Of a stretch of DNA of 57,693 bases, positions 28,128 to 36,994 are shown one piece after another (within the stretch, counting starts at the first letter, position 1; each line of letters starts with the position of its first letter). The translations under genes and the position numbers were made by a program. The stretch comes from Deltaproteobacteria bacterium (GTDB lineage Bacteria; Desulfobacterota; Binatia; Binatales; Binataceae): contig PLDK01000050.1 in assembly GCA_003135135.1 (NCBI GenBank), positions 1-57,693 on the forward strand, written 5' to 3'. The notes under the pieces were generated by a model that was not told the DNA's origin, ran no database searches, and saw nothing but the letters and a program-made list of their open reading frames with translations.

Positions 28128-30895
28128 TGACCTATCGCCGTGATGTTGCAGGTTTCCGCCGTCATCGAGGCGTTCGCCGGGAGCGTCAGCACAGTCGCGC
28201 TGCTGGTCGGCCCATACGTGCCGCACGACGCGAGGATGTTAGGTGCGGCGGAGAAATTCACGCCAGCGAGGTTTGCGGTACAGCCGCTTCCATTGAAGCA
28301 CACAGTCTGAGCGGTGCCCGTCTCCTGGTAGGCGTTGAGATAGCAAGTCGCAATCTTGAGCGTGCCCTGCATCGATTGCGAGCAAACTGCGGTGCCTGCC
28401 GTGCCGGTTAGCGTGATCGCGGCGGGCGCGGCATTGAAAGCCGTCGCTTGATTCGGCTCGTTCGAGACGATTCCCGGCGGGTACTGGCCATAGACGCTGC
28501 AATGGATGCAAGTGAAGGGGGGGATTGCGCCCGCGCCGCCGCTGTTGGTGATGGGAATGAAATACGGAGGCACCGGGAAAATGCCGCCTGCGCCAGGCGT
28601 GGCTGGCGACGTGCCGCCGCCCCAATAGCTGCTATTGCCAAGGAAACTGAGAGGCTCGCCGAAGTTGTCATTAATGAAGGTGCCACCGCCGCCCCAGTTC
28701 ATGCTGGTGGTCGGTGAACCGTTGTTATCCTCGACGATGTTTTCGTATAGATCGCCGTTGCCTGAAACAACGACTGTCGCCCACGGACCGCTTCCGCCAG
28801 CGATTCTGAAGTCCGAGACGCTCGTTTGGCTTAATATGTACCCGAAGAGCTGTGCGCCTTCTTCCTGCCCACCGACGATCTTGCCGTAGTTGGAGGGATC
28901 CCAATTAGAGAACAGGATTCCCGCATTTTCCGAGTTCGTGTTCATCATCACGAATGAGCCGATTCTGGTGAAGTCGAAGCAGTAGTCGCGGCTCGAACAT
29001 TGGGTGTTGTAGAACGCCTCGTTGTAGGTCTCCTGCGAATTTGAATAGACGCAGATGTTGCCGCCGACGCCGTTCGGCGTGCTGCAATTCAGGCCATCGA
29101 TCACCGCGTCTTCGTCGTTTGCCCCACCACCTAAGTCCAAACACAGCCCAACCACACCACACTGGACGTTACGCACTTGCAGCCCGGTCGGCGGCAGGCC
29201 GGCAAACGCCACGCCGCTATTCGGCGCGCCCGGCCCTTGGGTCAAAGGCGAGCTGGTGCCGTAGCGGTTCATGTCGATCATGATTCCCGGTGTGCTGCCG
29301 GTCTGACCATCAAGGCCGATTCCTTCGATGCTATCGGCAAAGGAATCGTTCATGTTGAAGACGATGCCGCCCGCAGGTCCGTCCCATCGGATGTTCGCAT
29401 TTATGGAGCCGTTGAAGTTGCTCCCCGGCCCGCTGATTCCAGTCTGCGATAGCTGCCAGAAGCTGACCGCCTGCGACATATCATAGTGGGTCGCACACGC
29501 CGGCAGTTGCACCTTCGAGCCGGTGATACCTGCGAGCACAGACGCATTGACCGCCTGTTGCAGCGCGGGCGCGTTGTCGTGGCGCATCGTCGTGGTGATT
29601 GACCGTGATGGAGCCACAGAGAGAGTTACCGAACTGCCGGAAATCGCCGTGATTTGCGCGTCGAGGTCTGCCGCTACAGCGCTCGTGCTCGCTTCTTCGT
29701 CGATGCCGAAGGGAAAGCCATTGTCACGGTATGAGACGCTGGTGGTGCCGCCGAACATGAGTCGCGGAACGATCGACGTGATCGCGTAGATGCTGGTCGG
29801 CGTACAGCTTGCGCCCGTGCATCGCCGGATGATCGTGCCGGTGGTGTTCGCATCGGTCGAATAAGTGACGATGACCGCGTTCCCGATCGAAGGACTCGCA
29901 GGCGCGGTGGTGATGTACACCGTCGAGCTGGCCGCCGAGCGCATCCCGTTCAGGCCCGCGCCAATTCCGGTCTGACCCACATTCTGCACGCTGTAGCCAT
30001 AGGTGCTCGAGCAGCTCGTGTTCGAGTTGTTCGCCGTGCCCGCGTCCACGGTGCAGTTGCCGTTGGGCGTCGTGGTGGTGCCGAGCGCCGGAATGTCGAG
30101 GATCGGGACGTTGGGTAAAGGGTTGGAGGGCGGACCGCCATAGCCGTCATCCGCGACGCTCGTGATCGTCGGCGTCGCAATCGTGTTTGACGCGCCTGCG
30201 GCGTCGAGTTTTACGTACTGCCCGACCTTGAAGTCGCCGATCGTGCCGACCGTGACGGTCGCGTTGCTCGCGGTCGTCGTCGCCGACTCCGTGGTGTCCG
30301 AGCATACCGCGCCGAAGTCCTGCGCGTTCAGCACGCCGTTGAGGCTGACATTGGTGATTGTGTCGGTACCGTTCAGCTTCGAGCCCGACAGCGTGTTGAG
30401 CTGCGCTCCAGTCTGTCCGAACGCGAGCGCGTCTCCATTGACGGTCGCGCCGGCGAGGCTCGACACCTTGTTGCCATTCGCGTTGAGGTTCGCTTCCAGC
30501 GCCGCGCTCGCGCATGCCCATTGTCCTCGAGTACCAAGAGCCCACGCACCGCCCCCGCCGCTGACGCACGGCGTCGCGCTCCTGCAGTTATTGCAGAACA
30601 ACAGCATCCCGTCCTGCTCGGGCGGCAGATTGGCTAAGGCGGTACTGGCTATCGAAGGCGCGATCGGCTGAGCACCTGAAAATCGATCGTTGATCGCCTC
30701 GCGGAACTGCAACCCCGCGCCGACACCCGTGAAGTTGGGGATCGGCTGATAAGCTCCGGGCGGTGGCAGATTCTGCGCCGCTGCGGCGGCGCGTAGTATT
30801 AAAACCGTTGCGACGGTGCGCAGTATTAAGGCCACGCTCCGTTGTCGCGTGCGGCCGTTGCTACACCAACGCAGTATTTTAAGGTTCATCTTCAT
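28124..30895 (-). CDS. cysteine-rich beta-helix tail spike-like protein
   Basis: Likely receptor-binding or depolymerising spike at the end of the tail operon. The 923 residues hold a pectate-lyase-type start (LNAQDFGAVCSD near 195), then long Gly/Asn/Ser/Thr-rich beta-solenoid sequence. A motif near residue 97 (LLFCNNCRSATPC, SGGGGAWA) has paired cysteines. About 24 cysteines lie after the N-terminus, unusual for a cytoplasmically assembled phage spike. Residues 19-40 (SVALILRTVATVLILRAAAAAQ) look like a Sec signal, but this stretch is encoded by copies of a dispersed repeat at 30778-30880. The true start may be internal. A secreted host-type polysaccharide-binding protein is the alternative. 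Confidence 0.65.
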   Translation of the reverse strand: MKMNLKILRWCSNGRTRQRSVALILRTVATVLILRAAAAAQNLPPPGAYQPIPNFTGVGAGLQFREAINDRFSGAQPIAPSIASTALANLPPEQDGMLLFCNNCRSATPCVSGGGGAWALGTRGQWACASAALEANLNANGNKVSSLAGATVNGDALAFGQTGAQLNTLSGSKLNGTDTITNVSLNGVLNAQDFGAVCSDTTESATTTASNATVTVGTIGDFKVGQYVKLDAAGASNTIATPTITSVADDGYGGPPSNPLPNVPILDIPALGTTTTPNGNCTVDAGTANNSNTSCSSTYGYSVQNVGQTGIGAGLNGMRSAASSTVYITTAPASPSIGNAVIVTYSTDANTTGTIIRRCTGASCTPTSIYAITSIVPRLMFGGTTSVSYRDNGFPFGIDEEASTSAVAADLDAQITAISGSSVTLSVAPSRSITTTMRHDNAPALQQAVNASVLAGITGSKVQLPACATHYDMSQAVSFWQLSQTGISGPGSNFNGSINANIRWDGPAGGIVFNMNDSFADSIEGIGLDGQTGSTPGIMIDMNRYGTSSPLTQGPGAPNSGVAFAGLPPTGLQVRNVQCGVVGLCLDLGGGANDEDAVIDGLNCSTPNGVGGNICVYSNSQETYNEAFYNTQCSSRDYCFDFTRIGSFVMMNTNSENAGILFSNWDPSNYGKIVGGQEEGAQLFGYILSQTSVSDFRIAGGSGPWATVVVSGNGDLYENIVEDNNGSPTTSMNWGGGGTFINDNFGEPLSFLGNSSYWGGGTSPATPGAGGIFPVPPYFIPITNSGGAGAIPPFTCIHCSVYGQYPPGIVSNEPNQATAFNAAPAAITLTGTAGTAVCSQSMQGTLKIATCYLNAYQETGTAQTVCFNGSGCTANLAGVNFSAAPNILASCGTYGPTSSATVLTLPANASMTAETCNITAIGQ
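30778..30880. repeat. three dispersed-repeat copies within the spike gene 5' end
   Basis: Units at 30778-30802, 30805-30829 and 30855-30880 carry, on the minus strand, TTAATACT(A/G)CGC...CAACGG-like sequence matching the element at 48-102. Two of them encode the repeated LILR segments of the signal-like stretch. Confidence 0.7.
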
Positions 30896-30902
30896 TGTTC
30901 CG

Positions 30903-30927
30903 TTTTACTGGCCACCTGTGCCAACGG
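30903..30927. repeat. dispersed repeat copy 3' of the fibre gene
   Basis: TTTTACTGGCCACCTGTGCCAACGG lies 4 bases past the fibre stop and is inverted relative to the copies in the spike gene. With the copy at 30855-30880 it forms an imperfect stem with the spike start codon (30895) in the loop. Confidence 0.65.
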
Positions 30928-30931
30928 GCGG

Positions 30932-31498
30932 CTAGAACCCGATCGCCAGGTAGATAAAGCCCTGGGTGGCATTAGTGCCCGCACTCTGATTGTTCCAGAC
31001 CCAGAATTGCGAGGTGTTCGGCGGGTAGCTGGCGCTGACCATCACCACGTTATCGCCGGCACTCGCGCTCCCGGGTTTCTCAGGCGTAAGTGTTACCGGT
31101 ATGACAACCTCGCAGGCGTTGGGGAAAGCGATCGGGAAACTGTATGGCCCGTAAAGCCCTTCGCTCTGTGGCGTGCCCCAATTCACGAGCCCCCACTGAA
31201 CGACGTACTGCATGAGACCCTTGTTGATGTCCTGCACCCCGATTTTCAGGTAGCCGTTGGGCGCCATCAGCCCGGTAAACAGCGCCTGGAACGCCTGCAA
31301 CACGCCGATATTCGAGACATTTACGTCCTGGCGTTGTTTCAGAAACGCGGTGCGATTAGCCAGTTGCTGATGTGGCTGATTGGAGATACCCGTCCCGCTG
31401 AAACTCGCGCCGCTGGCAGCGCCTTCGACCGGATCGGTTGCTTGAATTTGATACACCTCATTGGAGGTGAACTCGGCTGCGTCGATTAGTGTAGCCAT
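30932..31498 (-). CDS. phage tail fibre protein
   Basis: The 188-residue protein has an N-terminal collar-type segment (NQPHQQLANRTAFLKQRQDVNVSNIG) found in phage tail fibres that follow gpI, a helical middle, and a beta-rich C-terminus ending in IYLAIGF. That GF ending is common in gp53-like fibre tips. It likely attaches to the baseplate and contributes to host binding. It starts 8 bases after the preceding gene stop. Confidence 0.65.
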   Translation of the reverse strand: MATLIDAAEFTSNEVYQIQATDPVEGAASGASFSGTGISNQPHQQLANRTAFLKQRQDVNVSNIGVLQAFQALFTGLMAPNGYLKIGVQDINKGLMQYVVQWGLVNWGTPQSEGLYGPYSFPIAFPNACEVVIPVTLTPEKPGSASAGDNVVMVSASYPPNTSQFWVWNNQSAGTNATQGFIYLAIGF

Positions 31499-31506
31499 TG
31501 ACTACC

Positions 31507-31971
31507 TCAGAAGGTAAGCGTCCACGTACCGCTGATACTCATTCCCGCGCCGAAGACTATCGGTGCTATCGTCTTGCGCGCGAGCATCGGAGTCGGCGCG
31601 GTCGTTCCGGGCAGTCCCGCGCTGGCGTGATTGGCGAATATCGCCAGCTCCTGAATGGTGATCCCATCGGCGCCAGTGTCGGCCGTCGTCAGCGACCAGT
31701 TGAAGGTCACGCTGCCGTTGCCGTCCTCGCTGTGACTGTCGAGCGCTTTGTAATATGCGGGGCCGGTCAGCGCGCTGTCGCTCAGCGTCGGTGCGTTAGA
31801 TCCCGAGCCGAATCCCACCGCAGCCGCGAATTCGCCGGTGGTATCGCCTCCGAGCAGCGCCGCAAGGGCAGGCAGCCCGGCGTTCACGAATAGATTGCGA
31901 CCCTCGTATTTCCACACGATACGCTCTTGCTGGACAAGACGGATTCGCACGATTCCAATCGGCCTTCTCAT
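31507..31971 (-). CDS. phage tail protein, fibre-associated
   Basis: A 154-residue beta-rich protein directly after the gpI-like gene. It contains an N-terminal NLFVNAGLPALAALLGG, a central SVTFNWSLTT and a C-terminal pattern (IQELAIFAN...PMLARKTI) seen in small baseplate/fibre-linked structural proteins of contractile-tailed phages. I cannot assign it to a named family; position and composition support a virion role. Confidence 0.6.
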   Translation of the reverse strand: MRRPIGIVRIRLVQQERIVWKYEGRNLFVNAGLPALAALLGGDTTGEFAAAVGFGSGSNAPTLSDSALTGPAYYKALDSHSEDGNGSVTFNWSLTTADTGADGITIQELAIFANHASAGLPGTTAPTPMLARKTIAPIVFGAGMSISGTWTLTF

Positions 31972-31972
31972 T

Positions 31973-32836
31973 TCAACCTCCTTGCAAAACGGCTGCGCCG
32001 TTGACGATCAGCGCCGAATCTGCAACCGCGGGTTCGTTGGCGCCGTAAGTAATCCCGCTGTGCAGATAGTGAGCATTGTAAGTGGGGACAATCGGACCGT
32101 ACGCATCGGTGAGCGGCGCCGTCCCGATCGCAAAAGCCAGCGCGTCGTCATTGGGCGCGGGCGCCGCGTCGAGCTGGTACTGGGCAATTCCGCCGAGCGT
32201 CAAATTGTCTGACGGCGCCGGTCCCGCGTCGGAAATGGCCGGCGCCACAAACCATATCGAGTCCATCCACGCGCGCGCCGGTTTGAAGAAATTAACCGCT
32301 GCTGCTGCCGTGGATACCGCGCCGCTTGGGACACCCTGCCCGGCCACGAGATTGATCATGACACGGAACACCGCCCATCCCTGGCTCGACGGATACGCAT
32401 CGCCGCCCCAGCTCGACTGTCCTTCGAGCAGAGTGACCTGCGTCCAACCCAACGACGCGAGCGCCTGCTTGATCGCCCACGGCGTACCGCAAAACCGATG
32501 CAAGGGAATGGCGCTCATGAGCAGTTCGCGCTCTGCCGCCTCCGTCAGCGGCTGCTCCGAAACCAGGGCGCCGGATTCGATCAGATTGTCCACGTCGGTC
32601 AGCAAATCGATGCTCGTAAGCGCATCGACCCCGAGCGACACCGGCGCGATTAATTGCCACAGCGGAGACAAGATGTCGAATTGCCACGCCAGAAACGGCA
32701 ACGCGGTTTCCACCACCGAGTCGATTCGATAAACCAGCAGCGTCGTAAGATCGAGCGCCGCGAGCCGCGCGATCAGCACCAGCAACGCCTGCGTGCGCGT
32801 ATCGTTGATCGACGGCGCGGCCGAAAGCTCGGGCAT
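31973..32836 (-). CDS. P2 gpI-like baseplate protein
   Basis: Baseplate periphery protein placed between gpJ and the fibres in P2-like tails. The start at 32836 (MPELSAAPSIND) overlaps the gpJ stop (TGATG) and is preferred to the frame's upstream Met. The region with LPFLAWQFDILSPLW and ELLMSAIPLHRFCGTPWAIKQALASLGW is the gpI signature. An added C-terminal ~90 residues are Gly/Ala/Pro-rich and beta-like, possibly the fibre-docking part. Confidence 0.85.
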   Translation of the reverse strand: MPELSAAPSINDTRTQALLVLIARLAALDLTTLLVYRIDSVVETALPFLAWQFDILSPLWQLIAPVSLGVDALTSIDLLTDVDNLIESGALVSEQPLTEAAERELLMSAIPLHRFCGTPWAIKQALASLGWTQVTLLEGQSSWGGDAYPSSQGWAVFRVMINLVAGQGVPSGAVSTAAAAVNFFKPARAWMDSIWFVAPAISDAGPAPSDNLTLGGIAQYQLDAAPAPNDDALAFAIGTAPLTDAYGPIVPTYNAHYLHSGITYGANEPAVADSALIVNGAAVLQGG

Positions 32837-34008
32837 CAGCTGTGCTCCATGCTGAACGCCGTCGTCAGCGAGATCATCGTACAGTTCGCCCACTGCCCGG
32901 CCGTAAGCGTGGTCAGCACCGGCGCCGTGAGCGTCACGCCATAGACACCGGCGACCGACAGCGCCGCAATTATCTGGCTCGGCACGATGTCGCGCTGAAT
33001 CTCGGCGGCGAGCGCGAGCGCGAGCTCCTGCACGGCGGTGGTCACCGCGGCGATGGTCGTGGTCGGATCCGCATCCGAGTAAAGCGTCACGGTCGCGGTG
33101 ATCTGGTAGTCCACCTCCGTCACCGCGAGCGCGTTGACGGTGTCGGTAAGCGGACGCACAGTGTCGGCATTCAGCACCGCGGCCACTTTCGCAAGCAGCG
33201 CGGAGTTCGCGACTCCAGCACTGTTTGGCGCCACCGCCGGCTGCACTGTAATCGGTCCGGTCAGCACGTATGCGTTCACCGATCCGGGCGCTGGACTGAT
33301 AATTTGCGCGTCGATGATCGACGGATCGGCGCCGATCGCAAAAAATCGGTATGCTCCGATCGGACCCGCGACGCTGAACTGATTGGGCGCAGCCTGAATG
33401 CGCGTGCGCAGATGATCATCCGTTTCCGGGGCGGATCCACCCGTGGTCGTGCTCGTATTGGTCACGCTCGCGATCAAGGTATTCGGATTGAGCTGGACGT
33501 TGAGCTGCCCCGCCAGGTATCCATTCGCAGCCGCTCCTGGAGTTGTCGCTGTGGCAGCAACACTGGCGATCGTGGCGCCGGCCGCAATGCTGATCGTCGC
33601 ACTGGTCGCGAAGACAAACTGTCCGTCGTAGGTGCCGGCCAGCGTTCCTGCGGCAATCGTGAACGGCACCGTCAGCGCGTTGGCCAGCGTGAATTGGAGC
33701 GTCGTCACCGCGGGCTGCGACGCCAGTCGAGTGACGCTTAGCAGTTGACCGAGATAATCGAGCATCGGGAACGACGCGAAGGCGAGCAGATTCTGTTGGG
33801 CCGCATACTGGATCGCGTTGCGCACCAGCGATTCGCGGTACGCATACAGATTGATCAACAGGCGCTCGACCTGCGCCGGGTAAAGCGTTCGGTTCGCGGC
33901 TGCCTCGAACTCGGCAATCATGTCCGCAAGGATCAGGCTTGGATCGAGCCCGTCCGGATCGTCGACGAACACCGGCGGCGGCAGCGATGGAACTCCTGCA
34001 CTCATCAA
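32836..34008 (-). CDS. baseplate assembly protein J
   Basis: Wedge protein of the contractile-tail baseplate (P2 gpJ / Mu gp47 family). The 390 residues begin with a helical segment (LILADMIAEFEAA, RLLINLYAYRESLVRNAIQ) and continue with the family core, including ETDDHLRTRIQAAPNQFSVAG near residue 195 and SVNAYVLTG near 240. It follows gpW by 33 bases and overlaps gpI. Confidence 0.9.
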   Translation of the reverse strand: MMSAGVPSLPPPVFVDDPDGLDPSLILADMIAEFEAAANRTLYPAQVERLLINLYAYRESLVRNAIQYAAQQNLLAFASFPMLDYLGQLLSVTRLASQPAVTTLQFTLANALTVPFTIAAGTLAGTYDGQFVFATSATISIAAGATIASVAATATTPGAAANGYLAGQLNVQLNPNTLIASVTNTSTTTGGSAPETDDHLRTRIQAAPNQFSVAGPIGAYRFFAIGADPSIIDAQIISPAPGSVNAYVLTGPITVQPAVAPNSAGVANSALLAKVAAVLNADTVRPLTDTVNALAVTEVDYQITATVTLYSDADPTTTIAAVTTAVQELALALAAEIQRDIVPSQIIAALSVAGVYGVTLTAPVLTTLTAGQWANCTMISLTTAFSMEHS

Positions 34009-34041
34009 CTCATCCTTTCATCGCCGTCGGCGCGGCCCGCA

Positions 34042-34464
34042 CTAGACCGTCGCTCCCGGGACTGTCACGGTCGTGGTCTGAACTGGAGCCGCGGTGGCGC
34101 CCAGCTTTAGCTGCCAGTTGAGCGTCACATCGAGATGCGCGCCGGACTGCGCGCTTCCGTCAAGCACGGGTTGCGCCGTCACCGAAACAAGCTTTACCCG
34201 CGGCTCCCAGGTCGTGATCGCCAATGTCAGTTCGCTGACGATCGCAGGCAACGCCAAACTGATCGGAAAATCGATGTAGCGCCAGATATCGGCGCCAAAA
34301 GTCGGCCGCAGCGGATCGCTTCCTCGTGGTGTCGTTACGATAATCCCCAGGCATTGCTCGACGTCGGCAATTCCTTGCACCACCTGGCCGATAGCTCTTA
34401 GAGCCAGCGACCAGTCAGCCGACGTGATATCCGCCAGTGTGACTGCATCCGCCGGCATCGTCAT
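34042..34464 (-). CDS. baseplate protein W (gp25-like lysozyme-fold)
   Basis: Small baseplate wedge protein related to P2 gpW and T4 gp25. The diagnostic segment is LGIIVTTPRGSDPLRPTFGAD near residue 39-59, followed by WRYIDFP. The C-terminus is Thr/Val-rich. 140 residues is typical. It overlaps the gpV stop (ATGA), consistent with coordinated expression. Confidence 0.9.
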   Translation of the reverse strand: MTMPADAVTLADITSADWSLALRAIGQVVQGIADVEQCLGIIVTTPRGSDPLRPTFGADIWRYIDFPISLALPAIVSELTLAITTWEPRVKLVSVTAQPVLDGSAQSGAHLDVTLNWQLKLGATAAPVQTTTVTVPGATV

Positions 34465-35153
34465 CCCGCCAACACGTCGGTGCTCGCCGTCACGATCGTT
34501 CCCGTCATCTCGCCGACTTGAACTGTATCGCCAAGCCGCGCGACACCAGCCAACAGCCCGGTTCCGAGCTGCACCTGTCCGGCCGCCCTGATGATGACGT
34601 TGCCGCTCGAGTCGATCTGAATCTGCGCGCCGTTCGCCGTAACATTGAACGCCGCACCTTGGGGGAGGCTCACCGTCAGAATGTGCTCGGTGCCGTCGTA
34701 TTTGATCTCGCCCTGGTCCTGAAACTTCAGATCGAGCAGATGCGCCTGGGCGTTGTAGGTGATTTGCGTGGTATCCTGGAAAAGAAGATCGAGGAGGTGC
34801 GCGGCGCGATCGTAATCGATGCTGGTACCATCCTGGAACGCGAGATGAAACTTGTTGGCGCTATTCACCGGCGCCAGGTCTGCGTCTGAATAAATCGCGC
34901 CCAGCACCGCGCCGGCCTCATCGCGCAGATCCATCAGGCATACGACCTGTTCCCCGATGTCCGGAATCCAGTACGCCTTGTCGTTCTGCGTCTTGGGAAA
35001 CACAATTGGCAACCACCAGCTGATCACTTTGTCGTAATCCGGAAACACCACGCGCACCTTTGCGCGCGCCGTGTCCTGCTGCTGCACGATCCCGACCCGA
35101 AAAGTGGGATTCAGCGCGGCAAATCGCTCACTGTATTCGATTATGTCGTTCAT
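34461..35153 (-). CDS. baseplate spike protein V
   Basis: Membrane-puncturing central spike of the tail (P2 gpV / Mu gp45 family). The start at 35153 overlaps the gpD stop (ATGA) and is preferred to a longer frame from 35255. An OB-fold lies at about residues 15-100 (VGIVQQQD, DIGEQVVCLMD), followed by repeated AHLLDL-x-FQD-type strands (near 115-165) that form a triple beta-helix. 230 residues is family-typical. No PAAR tip gene is seen. Confidence 0.9.
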   Translation of the reverse strand: MNDIIEYSERFAALNPTFRVGIVQQQDTARAKVRVVFPDYDKVISWWLPIVFPKTQNDKAYWIPDIGEQVVCLMDLRDEAGAVLGAIYSDADLAPVNSANKFHLAFQDGTSIDYDRAAHLLDLLFQDTTQITYNAQAHLLDLKFQDQGEIKYDGTEHILTVSLPQGAAFNVTANGAQIQIDSSGNVIIRAAGQVQLGTGLLAGVARLGDTVQVGEMTGTIVTASTDVLAG

Positions 35154-36160
35154 GCGTTTATCCGCCGTGCTGAAATTGACGTTGAGTATCCTCTCGCTCG
35201 CGCCAACTGATGCTGCGCCGTCTCGATCAGATATGTTCCGTCCAGCGCGCCCCATCCGCTGAGCTGTACATTGTTTCCCGCCACCAGCACCGTGCTCCCC
35301 GGTCCCTCAATCGATGCGTCCACGAACACCCTGTTATGCAGATGAAGCGCGGCTTCGGCCTTCACCAGCGCTTGCTGCGCGTTTTCACAGCGCGCGACTA
35401 TCTTGAGCGTATCTCCTGTCGGCGAAGGCGCAGACACCGACTGAGTAAGCAATTGTTTCGTGTCAGGATCGAAGTACGAGAATTCCGCACCATCGTAGAT
35501 TCGGCGCGTCCGGTTCCGAAATGAGAATCGAACCGTATCTGATCGTGTAATCGCGATTACTGCAGGTACGGACTCGAGCATCGACCGCTCGTAAAAGACC
35601 AACTGCCCTCCACGCACTGTGAAATCGAAGTTGTGCTCTCTCGCCAGCCGTTTCAGAAACTCCAAATCCGTCTGGCGCCGTTGAGTGACGCGGGCAAACA
35701 CGACATCGCCCTCGGACTCGGATGACGCCGTCACCATTACCAGCCCGTACTTCGCCGCGATTAACGCCGCTATTTCCACGATCCCCATGTTCTCGTATGC
35801 CACGGTATTCGCTGTGCGCATCGCCGGTGTGATATATGCGGCAAGGCAGCGCAGTCTCATCACGTCGGGCGGACCATCCAATTCCAGTTCGTCGATCTGA
35901 AATTCGCCGCAATCCAGCAGGGCCTCGCCGCTATAGCCAATTTGCAGACTGACCATGTCGCCGAGCGTCGGATACCAGGGGCCTTGCCACAGCTTCGTGG
36001 AATCTTCGAGATCCACTTCAAGTTCGCCTGAAGCGCCACCGAGTTGATCGACATATCTGATCGCAAGAACCATTTGCGATACTTCGGCGGTAATATTCAC
36101 GCCCAAATAACTGAGTATCCATTGCGGCGAACGAACTGAATACGATGCCGGCGCAGCCAT
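35150..36160 (-). CDS. P2 gpD-like tail/baseplate hub protein
   Basis: Phage late control D family: baseplate hub at the tail tip, structurally equivalent to T4 gp27. The 336 residues contain VDLEDSTKLWQGPWYP (near 50), YENMGIVEIAALIAAKYGL (near 121) and TDLEFLKRLAREHNFDFTVRGG (near 162), typical of the family. It overlaps both neighbours (gpX-like and gpV). Confidence 0.9.
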   Translation of the reverse strand: MAAPASYSVRSPQWILSYLGVNITAEVSQMVLAIRYVDQLGGASGELEVDLEDSTKLWQGPWYPTLGDMVSLQIGYSGEALLDCGEFQIDELELDGPPDVMRLRCLAAYITPAMRTANTVAYENMGIVEIAALIAAKYGLVMVTASSESEGDVVFARVTQRRQTDLEFLKRLAREHNFDFTVRGGQLVFYERSMLESVPAVIAITRSDTVRFSFRNRTRRIYDGAEFSYFDPDTKQLLTQSVSAPSPTGDTLKIVARCENAQQALVKAEAALHLHNRVFVDASIEGPGSTVLVAGNNVQLSGWGALDGTYLIETAQHQLARARGYSTSISARRINA

Positions 36161-36402
36161 TACGCACTCGCCGTCTGAGACAATTTCCAGGGCGGTAAGT
36201 CGGCCGTGAGCACCGCGCTCTTCTGCAGTATCGGCACCGCGATCGATATTCCGGCATCGAACACTGGTTCAATCGGTACATTCGGATTAGCCATTATGAT
36301 TGGAGAATAGTCAGTCGGATCGCCATAGTATTGCCAGGCTAACAAATCCCACCGTTCACCGGCCTTCGTAATGTGAAGTATGAACTGTCCAGACGGCGTC
36401 AT
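36160..36402 (-). CDS. P2 gpX-like tail protein (LysM-like)
   Basis: An 80-residue protein with the gpX/LysM-like signature GERWDLLAWQYYGDPTDYSPIIMANPN. It likely binds at the tail tip or helps tail completion. It overlaps gpU upstream and gpD downstream by a few bases, a P2-type gene order (U-X-D). Confidence 0.9.
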   Translation of the reverse strand: MTPSGQFILHITKAGERWDLLAWQYYGDPTDYSPIIMANPNVPIEPVFDAGISIAVPILQKSAVLTADLPPWKLSQTASA

Positions 36403-36983
36403 CGCGCGGCGCTCCTCACGATAACTGCGGCGGGCACGTCGTCCGCTTCAAGATTGGGCCCGCTTGTGCCGGTCGCGGTCGGGATACTGAGCAACGCCGA
36501 CACGCCCGGCGTGGATCCGTTTGAATTACTGCCGGCGGTCCCGGTCGACGCCGCCGTGATTCCTAGCGGAGTAACTGTCGGAACGGGCGCGCTCGCGGCA
36601 AGCGCCTGGTCAGGTATCCATTCCTTGAGCGCGAGTGCGACTCTGATCGCCAGCAATCCGCCGAGATCCGACATCTGCATCGATTTCACCTTAATCGATT
36701 CGATCACAAAGAGTCCGAGGTACGTTCCGACGCCGAAGATAAGCGGCAGCGCGAGATGCTGCGCCGCCGTCGCGCGCAACAGCGCCAGCTGCACAGCGGG
36801 ATTCGTGAGCGACGAGTGCCACATGAGCTCGAAATTCAGCCGCTGGAGATCGTCGCCGACCCATTGCAGCCGCGGCTTGCTTTCAATCACCCGCTGCTCG
36901 CCGAAACCGTAAGCCCCCGCCGATTCGTAGCCTTCCGGAGAGCCAACCACCTCGAACTGAATCTCGCCCAATGCTGCGAACAA
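36399..36983 (-). CDS. P2 gpU-like tail terminator/tip protein
   Basis: 194 residues; the first ~125 match gpU (MFAALGEIQFEVVGSPEG, LQWVGDDLQRLNFELMWHSS). The last ~70 are an unusual Ser/Thr/Gly/Pro-rich tail without clear fold. It follows the tape measure gene by 11 bases. Confidence 0.85.
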   Translation of the reverse strand: MFAALGEIQFEVVGSPEGYESAGAYGFGEQRVIESKPRLQWVGDDLQRLNFELMWHSSLTNPAVQLALLRATAAQHLALPLIFGVGTYLGLFVIESIKVKSMQMSDLGGLLAIRVALALKEWIPDQALAASAPVPTVTPLGITAASTGTAGSNSNGSTPGVSALLSIPTATGTSGPNLEADDVPAAVIVRSAAR

Positions 36984-36994
36984 GTAATCGCTCC

